DNA of 64,000 nt from contig CBDFHN010000002.1 of the NCBI GenBank assembly GCA_965247735.1, positions 1,364,001 through 1,428,000 on the forward strand, read 5' to 3'. Below the pieces are notes generated by a model, which was given only the letters and a program-made list of their open reading frames with translations, did not search any database and was not told the origin of the DNA. Below, one piece after another: positions 18,922-27,312 of this stretch (position 1 is its first letter; the number at the start of each line of letters is the position of its first letter). The stretch is from JAOXRU01 sp965247735. GTDB lineage: Bacteria > Bacteroidota > Bacteroidia > Flavobacteriales > Flavobacteriaceae. The position numbers and the translations under genes were made by a program.

Positions 18922-20382
18922 TTATTTTTTAGGAATACTTTTTAGTATCTCTAGAGTAAACTTCCAAAACTTCTGAACGGATGCAATATTTACACATTCA
19001 TCAGGAGAATGGGCTCCTCTAATGGTTGGCCCATAACTTATCATATCCATATCTGGATAGTTTTGCCCCAGTATACCACATTCCAATCCGGCATGACAAG
19101 CAACTACTGCTGCCTTTTCCCCGAAAAGTTCTTGATACTTATTATCCAATACTGTTAGTATTTCTGAATCTGAATTAGGATTCCATCCAGGATAACTTCC
19201 ACTATAAGTTACCTCACATCCTGCCAATTCAAAAGCTGCTCGTAAAGAGTTTGCCAAGTCCAATTTAGATGACTCCACAGAAGAACGTGTTAGGCAATGA
19301 ATTTTTACTTCCCCATCTTTTATAACTACCCGTGCTATATTATTGGAAGTCTCTACTAAACCATCCATAACAGTACTCATACGGTATACTCCATTTAACG
19401 CTGAATACACCGCTTTTAATATACCTTCTTGCACTCCAATCTGCATTACTGTTTTTGGTAATGTTGTAGCTTCGGCAGAAATCGATAAATTTGATTCTGT
19501 AACTTTTAACTCTTTTTTAATTTCATTTGCCACTTGATTAAACTCAAAAGCAAAAGCATCATGATGGGCTTTATCTACGACAACAATAGCGAAACTCTCC
19601 CTTGGAATTGCATTTCTTAAGCCTCCTCCATTAATTTCTGCAATACGCAGACCAAAATTTTCAAAGCCATCAAAAAGTAACCTATTCATAATTTTATTGG
19701 CATTTCCCAGTCCTCTATGAATATCCATACCACTATGCCCTCCACTAAGTCCCTTTACAGAAATAGCATAAGCTACAGCTTCTTCAGGAACAACTTCCTC
19801 TTTATAAGTTCTTACAGCAGAAACATCAATTCCTCCAGCACATCCTATATCTATTTCGTCATCTTCTTCCGTATCTAAATTCAATAATATCTCTCCTTTC
19901 AATATGCCTCCTTCTAATCCCATTGCCCCTGTCATACCAGTTTCCTCATCAATAGTAAATAAAGCCTCAATTGCAGGATGTTCAATAGTTTTACTCTCCA
20001 AAATTGCCATTATTGCAGCAACTCCCATTCCATTATCAGCTCCTAAAGTAGTACCATTGGCCTTTACCCATTCTCCTTCAATTAGCATTGCTATTCCTTG
20101 AGTCTCAAAATCAAAAACGGTGTCAGAATTTTTCTGATGTACCATATCTAAATGAGACTGTAGTACAACCATCTTCCTTTCTTCCATGCCTTTGGTTGCA
20201 GGTTTACGGATAATGACATTACCAACAGCATCAATACTAGTTTCTAATCCTAATGCTTTTCCAAAATCCACCATAAAAGCTATTACCCGTTCTTCTTTTT
20301 TTGAAGGTCGTGGTACAGCATTTAAATCTGCAAATTTATTCCAAATCTCTTGTGGTGCTAGTTCTCGTATTTCAGTACTCAT
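18922..20382 (-). CDS. pepD: Aminoacyl-histidine dipeptidase (Xaa-His dipeptidase, M20 family)
   Basis: A 486-residue cytoplasmic di-zinc peptidase that cleaves Xaa-His and other dipeptides. Metal-site blocks are SHLDMV (His77, Asp79), GADNGMGVA and TIDEETGMTG with the catalytic Glu. SGGHSGMDIHRGLGNANK belongs to the lid domain, and YGPTIRGAHSPDE is the C-terminal zinc-binding region. The length matches the PepD family. A TATCTTTG box lies about 22 bp upstream. It is transcribed alone, convergent with the immunophilin gene and divergent from the DUF3810 gene. Confidence 0.95.
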   Translation of the reverse strand: MSTEIRELAPQEIWNKFADLNAVPRPSKKEERVIAFMVDFGKALGLETSIDAVGNVIIRKPATKGMEERKMVVLQSHLDMVHQKNSDTVFDFETQGIAMLIEGEWVKANGTTLGADNGMGVAAIMAILESKTIEHPAIEALFTIDEETGMTGAMGLEGGILKGEILLNLDTEEDDEIDIGCAGGIDVSAVRTYKEEVVPEEAVAYAISVKGLSGGHSGMDIHRGLGNANKIMNRLLFDGFENFGLRIAEINGGGLRNAIPRESFAIVVVDKAHHDAFAFEFNQVANEIKKELKVTESNLSISAEATTLPKTVMQIGVQEGILKAVYSALNGVYRMSTVMDGLVETSNNIARVVIKDGEVKIHCLTRSSVESSKLDLANSLRAAFELAGCEVTYSGSYPGWNPNSDSEILTVLDNKYQELFGEKAAVVACHAGLECGILGQNYPDMDMISYGPTIRGAHSPDECVNIASVQKFWKFTLEILKSIPKK

Positions 20383-20403
20383 TTTTAGTATTTATTTATA
20401 AAA

Positions 20404-20411
20404 CAAAGATA
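20404..20411 (-). promoter_or_regulatory. -7 promoter box of pepD
   Basis: TATCTTTG on the minus strand, 21 bp before the pepD ATG, fits TAnnTTTG exactly. No TTG is seen at 19-bp spacing. Confidence 0.5.
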
Positions 20412-20455
20412 TGTATTGCTTACTAAAATAACATTTATTTATTTACTTTTACGCT

Positions 20456-21517
20456 ATGGGTAAGAAACTCAAAATTATAATAGCTTTTGCTATACTTCCT
20501 CAAATACTATTCATTAAGATTATTAGTAATTACCCCAATAGTATTGAGTACTATTATAGCAATGGACTTTACCCATATATTGCTAAAGCGCTACGTTTTT
20601 CATTTGGCTATATTCCGTTTTCTGTAGGCGACCTTTTGTATACACTTGCTGGAATATTAATTCTTCGGTATTTATTTACACAATCAATTTTCAAAAATTT
20701 AAAACAATTTGGATTAGACCTATTAGTAGTTCTTTCTATTGCATATTTTAGTTTTCATGTCTTTTGGGGATTCAATTACTATAGAGTTCCATTACAACAA
20801 ACCTTAAATCTAGAAGAACGTTTTTCAAAAGAAGAGCTTATTGACCTAACGGAACAACTATTAGCAAAAACAAATCAAATTCATTTAGAAATCACAAAAG
20901 ATGCCGATAAGAAAGTTATAGTTCCCTATACCAAAAGTGAACTGTTAAAAAAATCCCATCTTGGTTTTGATCGTTTAAAAAATGTAAAACTAAACACATC
21001 ACTTGGCTATTCTAGTGCCAAAAAATCAATTTATAGTCTTGCATTAACCTATATGGGTTATAGTGGTTACCTAAATCCTTTTACCAACGAAGCGCAAATA
21101 AATAGTCTAATGCCAGACTATAAACTCCCATTTGTAAGCACACATGAGACTGCCCATCAACTTGGGTATTCTGCCGAAAATGAAGCCAATTTTATAGGAT
21201 ATCTTGGTGCTATCAATAATCCTGATTTGTATTTTCAATTTAGTGCTTATTCTTTTGCCTTACGCTATTGCTTGGCTGAAATCTCATATTTTGATACAGA
21301 AAAATACAATACCATGGTGGAACAGATCAATCCAGGTATTTTAGTTAATTTTAAAGAAGCCATTACTTTTTGGGAAGCCTATGAAAATCCACTTGAACCG
21401 ATTTTTAAACAATCGTATAACACATTTTTAAAAGCTAACAACCAATCTCAAGGCATCAAAAGTTATAGTCTTGTAGTAACATTATTGGTGAATTATTATA
21501 AAGGAGAGGAATTGTAA
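20456..21517 (+). CDS. DUF3810 membrane protein with HExxH metallopeptidase-like motif
   Basis: A 353-residue protein with three hydrophobic segments in the first 110 residues (one at the very N-terminus, two at about 57-108). A large soluble domain follows, carrying HETAHQLGY (residues 230-238) and AENEANFIGY 5-15 residues later. HExxH plus a downstream Glu is the zinc-site layout of many metallopeptidases, and these features fit the uncharacterised DUF3810 family. No substrate is known. It is divergent from pepD. A TACTTTTA box 4 bp before the ATG suggests a leaderless or very short-leader transcript. Confidence 0.75.
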   Translation: MGKKLKIIIAFAILPQILFIKIISNYPNSIEYYYSNGLYPYIAKALRFSFGYIPFSVGDLLYTLAGILILRYLFTQSIFKNLKQFGLDLLVVLSIAYFSFHVFWGFNYYRVPLQQTLNLEERFSKEELIDLTEQLLAKTNQIHLEITKDADKKVIVPYTKSELLKKSHLGFDRLKNVKLNTSLGYSSAKKSIYSLALTYMGYSGYLNPFTNEAQINSLMPDYKLPFVSTHETAHQLGYSAENEANFIGYLGAINNPDLYFQFSAYSFALRYCLAEISYFDTEKYNTMVEQINPGILVNFKEAITFWEAYENPLEPIFKQSYNTFLKANNQSQGIKSYSLVVTLLVNYYKGEEL

Positions 21518-21716
21518 TTGAACAGTTTCAAAAATTACTAAAAGACATCTCCATTTCTTATCGCTTTAATAAATAGTGTAATAATAACATGTTCAAGTCT
21601 TATCTTTCTTAAGCTGCAATCGCTTATTATTTTTATATGTTAAAAAAAACCTAAAGAAACATCATTTTATTTCCCAACACATACCTTTAAGCCGCTAATT
21701 ACTAAAAACTAAAACA

Positions 21717-24680
21717 ATGAAAAAAAATCTACTCGCATTAGCATTGCTATTGTGTAGTGTTACCCTGTTTTCACAAGATTACTTCCCAAAAAATGATGGC
21801 GTAATTCAAAAAAACACCAACTACACTGCATTTACAAATGCTAAAATCTATGTGTCTCCAACACAGATTATTAAAAAAGGAACCTTATTAATTAATGATG
21901 GTAAAATTGTAGCCGTAGGAAAATCGGTTACGATTCCTGCAAACGCTACAACCGTAAATTTAGATGGAAAATCGATCTATGCATCGTTTATAGATATGTA
22001 TGCCAACTTTGGAATTGAAAAACCAAAAAGAGCTGCTAGATCTGGAAATCCATACGAAGCAAGTCGTGTTGGTTATTATTGGAACGACCATATCCGAACA
22101 GAGACTAAAGCTACAGACAAATTTAAGTTTGATGCCAAAAAAGCTAAAGAATTAAGAAATATTGGTTTTGGTGTTGTAAATACACATAATCAAGATGGTA
22201 TTGCAAGAGGTACTAGTGCTTTAGTAGCACTAAACGATGCTAAAAACGATGCCTATAGAATACTAAGTGATAAGGCTACACATCATTTTTCTTTTAGCAA
22301 AGCTATGGTTTCAAGACAAGCTTATCCTACCTCTATTATGGGTGGATTGGCACTGTTAAAACAAATGCATTATGATGCTAAATGGTATGCCGCTGGCAAT
22401 ATAAAAACTAGAGATCTTTCCTTAGAAGCACTTAATGCTAATAAAAATTTAGCTCAAATTTTTGAAGTTCCTGATAAAATTAATGCCTTGCGTGCCGATA
22501 AAGTTGGTGACCAATTTGGTATCCAATACATTATTGTTGGTGGTGGTGATGAGTACGAAGCCATTAATGATATAAAAAACACCAATGCAACCTTTATTGT
22601 ACCTATAGATTTCCCTAAAGCCTATGATGTTTCCAATTCTTTTCAGGCAAATTATGTTAGTCTATCTGATATGCGCCACTGGAATCAGGCACCTACAAAT
22701 CCTGGAGTATTGGCAAAAAACAAGATTTCTTTTGCCTTAACCACACATAAACTTAAAAAATTAGGCGATTTTAAAAGCAACCTAAGTAAGGCTATTAAAC
22801 ATGGACTTGATAAAGAACAGGCTTTAGCGGCCTTAACAACAATTCCTGCATCACTTTTAGGAAAGAGCAATTCTTTAGGAACATTAAAAAAAGGAGCTCA
22901 TGCTAACTTTTTAATTAGTTCAGGCGATATTTTTGACACCAAAACCATTCTTTATGAAAACTGGGTTCAGGGATCAAAAAATGTAGTCAACGATATGAGT
23001 GTAACAGATATTAGAGGTAATTACACCCTAACTATGGACTCACAAACATACGATCTGTCAATTGCAGGAAAAGCTTCAAAACCAAGCATTACACTTAAAA
23101 AAGGAGAAACTAAAGTTAAAGCAAAATTAACCTATACTAACAATTGGCTTACTATTGTAATTAACAATCCAGATACCAATGGGCAATTCGCTAGATTACA
23201 AGCTAGAATTGCTAATGTAAAAAGTAATCTTTCTGGAACTGCAACAACCTTTAATGGCAATACAACTTCATGGACAGCTACTAAAAAAGCTGATGATAAA
23301 AAAGAAGACAAGAAAAAGAAAGAAGACAAAGACAGCCCAACAATTGTTGATGTTAGTTACCCTAATATGGGTTATGGTTTTAAAAAACAACCAAAAGCTA
23401 CTACTATCCTATTCAAAAATGCTACCGTTTGGACCAATGAGCAAGATGGTATTCTAAAAAACACCGATGTATTGGTTAAAAATGGAAAAATTGCAAAAAT
23501 AGGGAAAAACTTAAGTGCTGGTGGAGCCACTGTTGTTGATGCTACTGGAAAACACCTTACTTCTGGAATTATAGACGAACACACTCACGTTGGTGTTTCT
23601 GGAGGTACTAATGAAGCTGGACATAACTCTTCTGCCGAAGTAACTGTAGAAGATGTAGTAAACCCTGAAGATTATGGATTATATAGAAACCTAGCTGGTG
23701 GTGTAACTACCGCTCAAATTTTACACGGTTCTGCAAATCCTATTGGAGGAAGATCTGCCCTTATCAAATTGAAATGGGGAAGAAATGCAGATGATATGTT
23801 GTATAAAAATGCTGCAAAATTTATAAAATTTGCGCTTGGAGAAAATGTAAAACAATCTCGAAATTCAGGAAGAGCTTGGAGATTTCCTCAAACAAGAATG
23901 GGAGTTGAACAATTGTATACGGACTATTTCCAAAGAGCAAAAGAATATGATGTATTGCAAAAAAGTGGAAAACCTTTTAGAAAAGATTTAGAACTGCAAA
24001 CATTAGCAGAAATCTTAAACAAAGAGCGTTTTATTACATGCCACTCTTATGTACAGAGTGAAATTAACATGATAATGAAAGTTGCAGAAAAATTTGATTT
24101 TAGACTAAACACTTTCACGCATATTCTAGAAGGTTATAAAGTAGCTGATAAAATGAAAAAACATGGTGTTGGTGGATCTACATTTTCAGATTGGTGGGCT
24201 TACAAATACGAGGTTAACGATGCCATTGCATACAATGCTGCAATTATGTACAACCAAGGCATTACAGTCTCTATAAATAGTGATGATGCAGAAATGTCTC
24301 GTCGTCTTAATCAAGAAGCTGGTAAAACTGTAAAATATGGTGGTGTTCCTGAAGAAGAAGCGTGGAAATTTGTAACCCTTAATCCTGCAAAATTATTGCA
24401 TATAGATGATAAAGTAGGAAGTATAAAAATTGGAAAAGATGCTGATGTAGTATTATGGAGCGATAATCCACTATCCATATACGCCAAAGCCGAAAAAACT
24501 CTTATTGAAGGTATTGTATATTTTGATCTTGAAAACGATAAAAAAATGCGTACTGGCATCAAAAAAGAAAGAAATCAACTTATCAATATGATGTTGAATG
24601 AAAAAAATAATGGAGGCAAAACACAAAAGCCAAGTAAAAAAGAACATAAAGAATACCACTGTGAAACAGTAGCATACTAA
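21717..24680 (+). CDS. Secreted amidohydrolase with two amidohydrolase-like halves
   Basis: A 987-residue exported protein (signal peptide MKKNLLALALLLCSVTLFSQ). The first half (about 30-430) has the amidohydrolase layout (NAKIYVSPTQIIKKGTLLI, LGTLKKGAHANFLI), but the position of the metal-binding HxH reads FIDMYANFG. A lysine-rich linker (KKADDKKEDKKKKEDKD) joins it to the second half (about 560-950), which keeps a full metal site: IIDEHTHVG (His622, His624), ITCHSYV, FTHILEG and INSDDAEM. It should be a periplasmic zinc hydrolase of the imidazolonepropionase/dipeptidase type; the substrate is unknown. The next gene, 11 bp downstream, is a related amidohydrolase-like protein. Confidence 0.85.
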   Translation: MKKNLLALALLLCSVTLFSQDYFPKNDGVIQKNTNYTAFTNAKIYVSPTQIIKKGTLLINDGKIVAVGKSVTIPANATTVNLDGKSIYASFIDMYANFGIEKPKRAARSGNPYEASRVGYYWNDHIRTETKATDKFKFDAKKAKELRNIGFGVVNTHNQDGIARGTSALVALNDAKNDAYRILSDKATHHFSFSKAMVSRQAYPTSIMGGLALLKQMHYDAKWYAAGNIKTRDLSLEALNANKNLAQIFEVPDKINALRADKVGDQFGIQYIIVGGGDEYEAINDIKNTNATFIVPIDFPKAYDVSNSFQANYVSLSDMRHWNQAPTNPGVLAKNKISFALTTHKLKKLGDFKSNLSKAIKHGLDKEQALAALTTIPASLLGKSNSLGTLKKGAHANFLISSGDIFDTKTILYENWVQGSKNVVNDMSVTDIRGNYTLTMDSQTYDLSIAGKASKPSITLKKGETKVKAKLTYTNNWLTIVINNPDTNGQFARLQARIANVKSNLSGTATTFNGNTTSWTATKKADDKKEDKKKKEDKDSPTIVDVSYPNMGYGFKKQPKATTILFKNATVWTNEQDGILKNTDVLVKNGKIAKIGKNLSAGGATVVDATGKHLTSGIIDEHTHVGVSGGTNEAGHNSSAEVTVEDVVNPEDYGLYRNLAGGVTTAQILHGSANPIGGRSALIKLKWGRNADDMLYKNAAKFIKFALGENVKQSRNSGRAWRFPQTRMGVEQLYTDYFQRAKEYDVLQKSGKPFRKDLELQTLAEILNKERFITCHSYVQSEINMIMKVAEKFDFRLNTFTHILEGYKVADKMKKHGVGGSTFSDWWAYKYEVNDAIAYNAAIMYNQGITVSINSDDAEMSRRLNQEAGKTVKYGGVPEEEAWKFVTLNPAKLLHIDDKVGSIKIGKDADVVLWSDNPLSIYAKAEKTLIEGIVYFDLENDKKMRTGIKKERNQLINMMLNEKNNGGKTQKPSKKEHKEYHCETVAY

Positions 24681-24691
24681 AACCTATAAAG

Positions 24692-25990
24692 ATGAAAAAT
24701 TTAAAACACACCATTAGTGCAGTGCTTTTATTACTAGTAGGTACTATTACAGCACAGCAAACACCAGCGGATAAACAATCCGAAACCATCAGTATTGTTG
24801 GTGCAACTGCTCATATTGGTAATGGAAAAGTCATAAACAATAGTATTATTGTTTTTGAAAACGGCAAACTTACCACCGTAGCAGCGGCTAACGCAAGTGC
24901 TCAAAAAGGAAAAATTATAGATGCTAAGGGCAAACATGTGTACCCAGGTTTTATTCTTCCAAACTCTACTTTAGGTCTTGGAGAAATAGATGCTGTAAAA
25001 GCTTCCTTAGATTTTGATGAAATAGGAGATATTATTCCACATGTTAGAAGTATTATTGCTTACAATGCAGAATCTAAAGTTATTGAAAGCGTACGTCCAA
25101 ATGGAATATTACTAGCACAAACAACACCCAGAGGTGGTCGTATTTCTGGTACTTCTTCTATAGTACAATTAGATGCTTGGAACTGGGAAGATGCTATCGT
25201 AAAAGAAAACGATGGTATTCACCTTAACTGGCCAAATAGTTTTAGCCAAGGTCGTTGGTGGTTAGGAGAAGACAGCTCTTTTAAACCAAATAAAAATTAT
25301 GCAAAGTCAATAGAAAAGCTTAGTAATTTCATACAAGAAGCTACCGCATATCTAAAAGGCAATTCAACTCGAAAAAACCTTCCTTATGAAGCTGTTGCTG
25401 GATTGTTTAATGGGAATCAAAAATTATACATTCACGCAAACGGGGCCCAAGAAATTACAGATGGAATAGCATTTGCAGTTAATGCTAATATCAAAAACAT
25501 TGTTATTGTTGGTGGCTATGATGCACATAAAATAATGCCATTATTAAAGAAACATAATGTTTCGGTATTGTTATTAAAAACACATACAAACCCAAATAGC
25601 GAGGATGAAGATTATGATTTACCATATAAACTTCCAGTAATATTATCACAAAACGGAATTCTAGTTGGCCTAGAAAACAGTGGTGGTATGGAACGTATGA
25701 AAAGTAGAAACCTTCCTTTTTATGCCGGTACAGCAGTTGCTCACGGACTTAGTAAAGAAGATGCTTTAAAACTAATTACTTCAAATACTGCAAAAATATT
25801 GGGTATTGACAGTACCTATGGTACGTTGGAAGTTGGTAAAAGTGCTACTTTATTTATTAGCGAAGGAGATGCGCTAGATATGAAAACAAACCTTATAAGC
25901 AAAGCTTTTATTGATGGTAGAGCTATTAGTTTAGAAACTCACCAAACTAAACTTTGGAAACGTTATTCAAAAAAATATAGCAAAAAGTAA
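24692..25990 (+). CDS. Secreted amidohydrolase-like protein lacking the HxH metal motif
   Basis: A 432-residue exported protein (signal MKNLKHTISAVLLLLVGTITAQ). It has the N-terminal beta-sandwich of amidohydrolases (ATAHIGNGKVINNSIIVFENG) and the C-terminal LGTLEVGKS-type closing element (YGTLEVGKSATLFI). The motif after VYPGFI, normally DxHxH, reads LPNSTLGLG, so the usual binuclear metal site cannot form. It is probably a non-catalytic partner of, or a specialised relative to, the upstream protein, with which it is co-transcribed (11-bp gap). A strong terminator follows. Confidence 0.8.
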   Translation: MKNLKHTISAVLLLLVGTITAQQTPADKQSETISIVGATAHIGNGKVINNSIIVFENGKLTTVAAANASAQKGKIIDAKGKHVYPGFILPNSTLGLGEIDAVKASLDFDEIGDIIPHVRSIIAYNAESKVIESVRPNGILLAQTTPRGGRISGTSSIVQLDAWNWEDAIVKENDGIHLNWPNSFSQGRWWLGEDSSFKPNKNYAKSIEKLSNFIQEATAYLKGNSTRKNLPYEAVAGLFNGNQKLYIHANGAQEITDGIAFAVNANIKNIVIVGGYDAHKIMPLLKKHNVSVLLLKTHTNPNSEDEDYDLPYKLPVILSQNGILVGLENSGGMERMKSRNLPFYAGTAVAHGLSKEDALKLITSNTAKILGIDSTYGTLEVGKSATLFISEGDALDMKTNLISKAFIDGRAISLETHQTKLWKRYSKKYSKK

Positions 25991-26014
25991 TTCTTAGTAT
26001 TCTTTAAATAATTC

Positions 26015-26058
26015 AAAAGCCATTCATGAAAATTGTTTCATGAATGGCTTTTAGTTTT
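26015..26058 (+). terminator. Rho-independent terminator after the amidohydrolase pair
   Basis: A perfect 17-bp inverted repeat (AAAAGCCATTCATGAAA and its complement, 4-nt loop) is followed by TTAGTTTT. It lies 25 bp after the stop codon. Confidence 0.85.
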
Positions 26059-26143
26059 AACTACATTTTTGAACAAAGGGCAAAACGTTAAAAATTAAAT
26101 CTCTTTGTTTTGTTCTTACACAAAGTTAAGTGTAGTACTTTTT

Positions 26144-26215
26144 ATTTTGGGTGTGCCCTTTCAGGTCGTGCTATCCGCGCTACATGGTAGCTTGCTCCTA
26201 TCATTCACACAAAAA
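26144..26215. repeat. GC-rich structured intergenic element, probable dispersed repeat
   Basis: This block is much richer in G+C than its surroundings. It has GGGTGTGCCC at one end, CATTCACAC at the other, and an internal inverted repeat GCTAC-ATG-GTAGC. I recall similar GGCGTGCCC...CTATCCCTCACGC elements from other flavobacterial genomes, but cannot search here. It lies between the amidohydrolase terminator and the end of the DUF6503 gene. Confidence 0.45.
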
Positions 26216-26223
26216 ACGTGATT

Positions 26224-27009
26224 CTATTCTTCAACAATGCTTGCACTTTTTGGCATTTCAAATACTGACATATCCATCCGTACATCATCCAAACGTGTGG
26301 TCAAAAACTGTAATGTATCTTTAGCTTCTCCAATTTTCCTACCCTCATAATTATGCCACGTAATAGATTTCGGTAATGCTACTCCACCTATTGTTGTCCA
26401 GTCATTGTATTTTATCCAATTCACCTTTTTTCCTTTTTCCTTAGAAAAGTAAGTCATAGTATATCCCAACCACTCCATCTTATAGGTATCCGGATTATAA
26501 TGCAAATAGTAGTCATCTTTATCGCTTTCTCCTACTCCAGATTTAAAACTTATTTTTAATCCAGGATATGCAATTCCAGCTACTGTAAGTGGTAATGCTT
26601 CTTCGTATACAATTCCGTCGTCACTCAAAACAAAAGGCATTGCATAAAAATAAAACATTAAATTACTATAAAACCTAGGTCTTCCTTTATAATTATTAGC
26701 TGTATTTTCTAACCATACTTTTCCTTTATGTTTTCCTATAGTATAATCTGTTCCTGCTATCAATTCATTTCTAGATTTTAAATCCAATAAATAAACCTCA
26801 TTCCCGTTTTCTTTGATAATTTCAAATCCCAAAGAATTTTTAGTCTTCCAAGCAGCAATACCTCCATGAGCATCAAAAACTTTTTGCAAAGCTTCAGGGT
26901 AATTGATTTTAACTTCTGTAACAACAGCTTTTTTAGTGTTTTTCTTTGTATTTTCTTTGCAAGAAATTGAGAGTATTAACACCAATCCTAGAAGTAATTT
27001 TACATTCAT
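26224..27009 (-). CDS. DUF6503 family lipoprotein
   Basis: A 261-residue predicted lipoprotein (LVLILSISCKE, lipid attachment at Cys17). The mature part has VFDAHGGIAAWKT near its start and alternating beta strands afterwards, the layout of the DUF6503 family and reminiscent of LolA/LolB-like lipid-binding folds. The function is unknown; binding of a hydrophobic ligand is only an inference from fold type. It is a lone minus-strand gene. Confidence 0.7.
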   Translation of the reverse strand: MNVKLLLGLVLILSISCKENTKKNTKKAVVTEVKINYPEALQKVFDAHGGIAAWKTKNSLGFEIIKENGNEVYLLDLKSRNELIAGTDYTIGKHKGKVWLENTANNYKGRPRFYSNLMFYFYAMPFVLSDDGIVYEEALPLTVAGIAYPGLKISFKSGVGESDKDDYYLHYNPDTYKMEWLGYTMTYFSKEKGKKVNWIKYNDWTTIGGVALPKSITWHNYEGRKIGEAKDTLQFLTTRLDDVRMDMSVFEMPKSASIVEE

Positions 27010-27312
27010 ATAATTCTATTTTTATTTTTATATAATTCGTTATTTATCTATTTTTTGAAAGAAAAAATAACATTCAAGTTAAATAATACCCGCTGGTATA
27101 AAATATTTTTCACTTTGTCGCCTTACAGTTCATTAAATTACAGGAATCATTAAAATTTTAGAACAGATTAGTATTTTTAAAAATATGAAGGCAAATTTTT
27201 ATTTTTAAACTTTATAAACAAAACAAGGGTTTTAAAAGAAATAAACGCTGTTAAGCTTTGTGGTTAACAAGAAAATCCCTATTTTAATGATACCATATCA
27301 TACTCTTTTTGA
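27010..27312. other. Divergent promoter region between the DUF6503 gene and the histidine kinase
   Basis: About 300 bp, very AT-rich, without a gene. Seen by eye are GTTAA...TTAAC flanking GCTTTGTGG near 27251-27269 and a small palindrome GATACCATATC near 27287-27297, either of which could be an operator. No perfect TAnnTTTG box was found. Confidence 0.4.
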
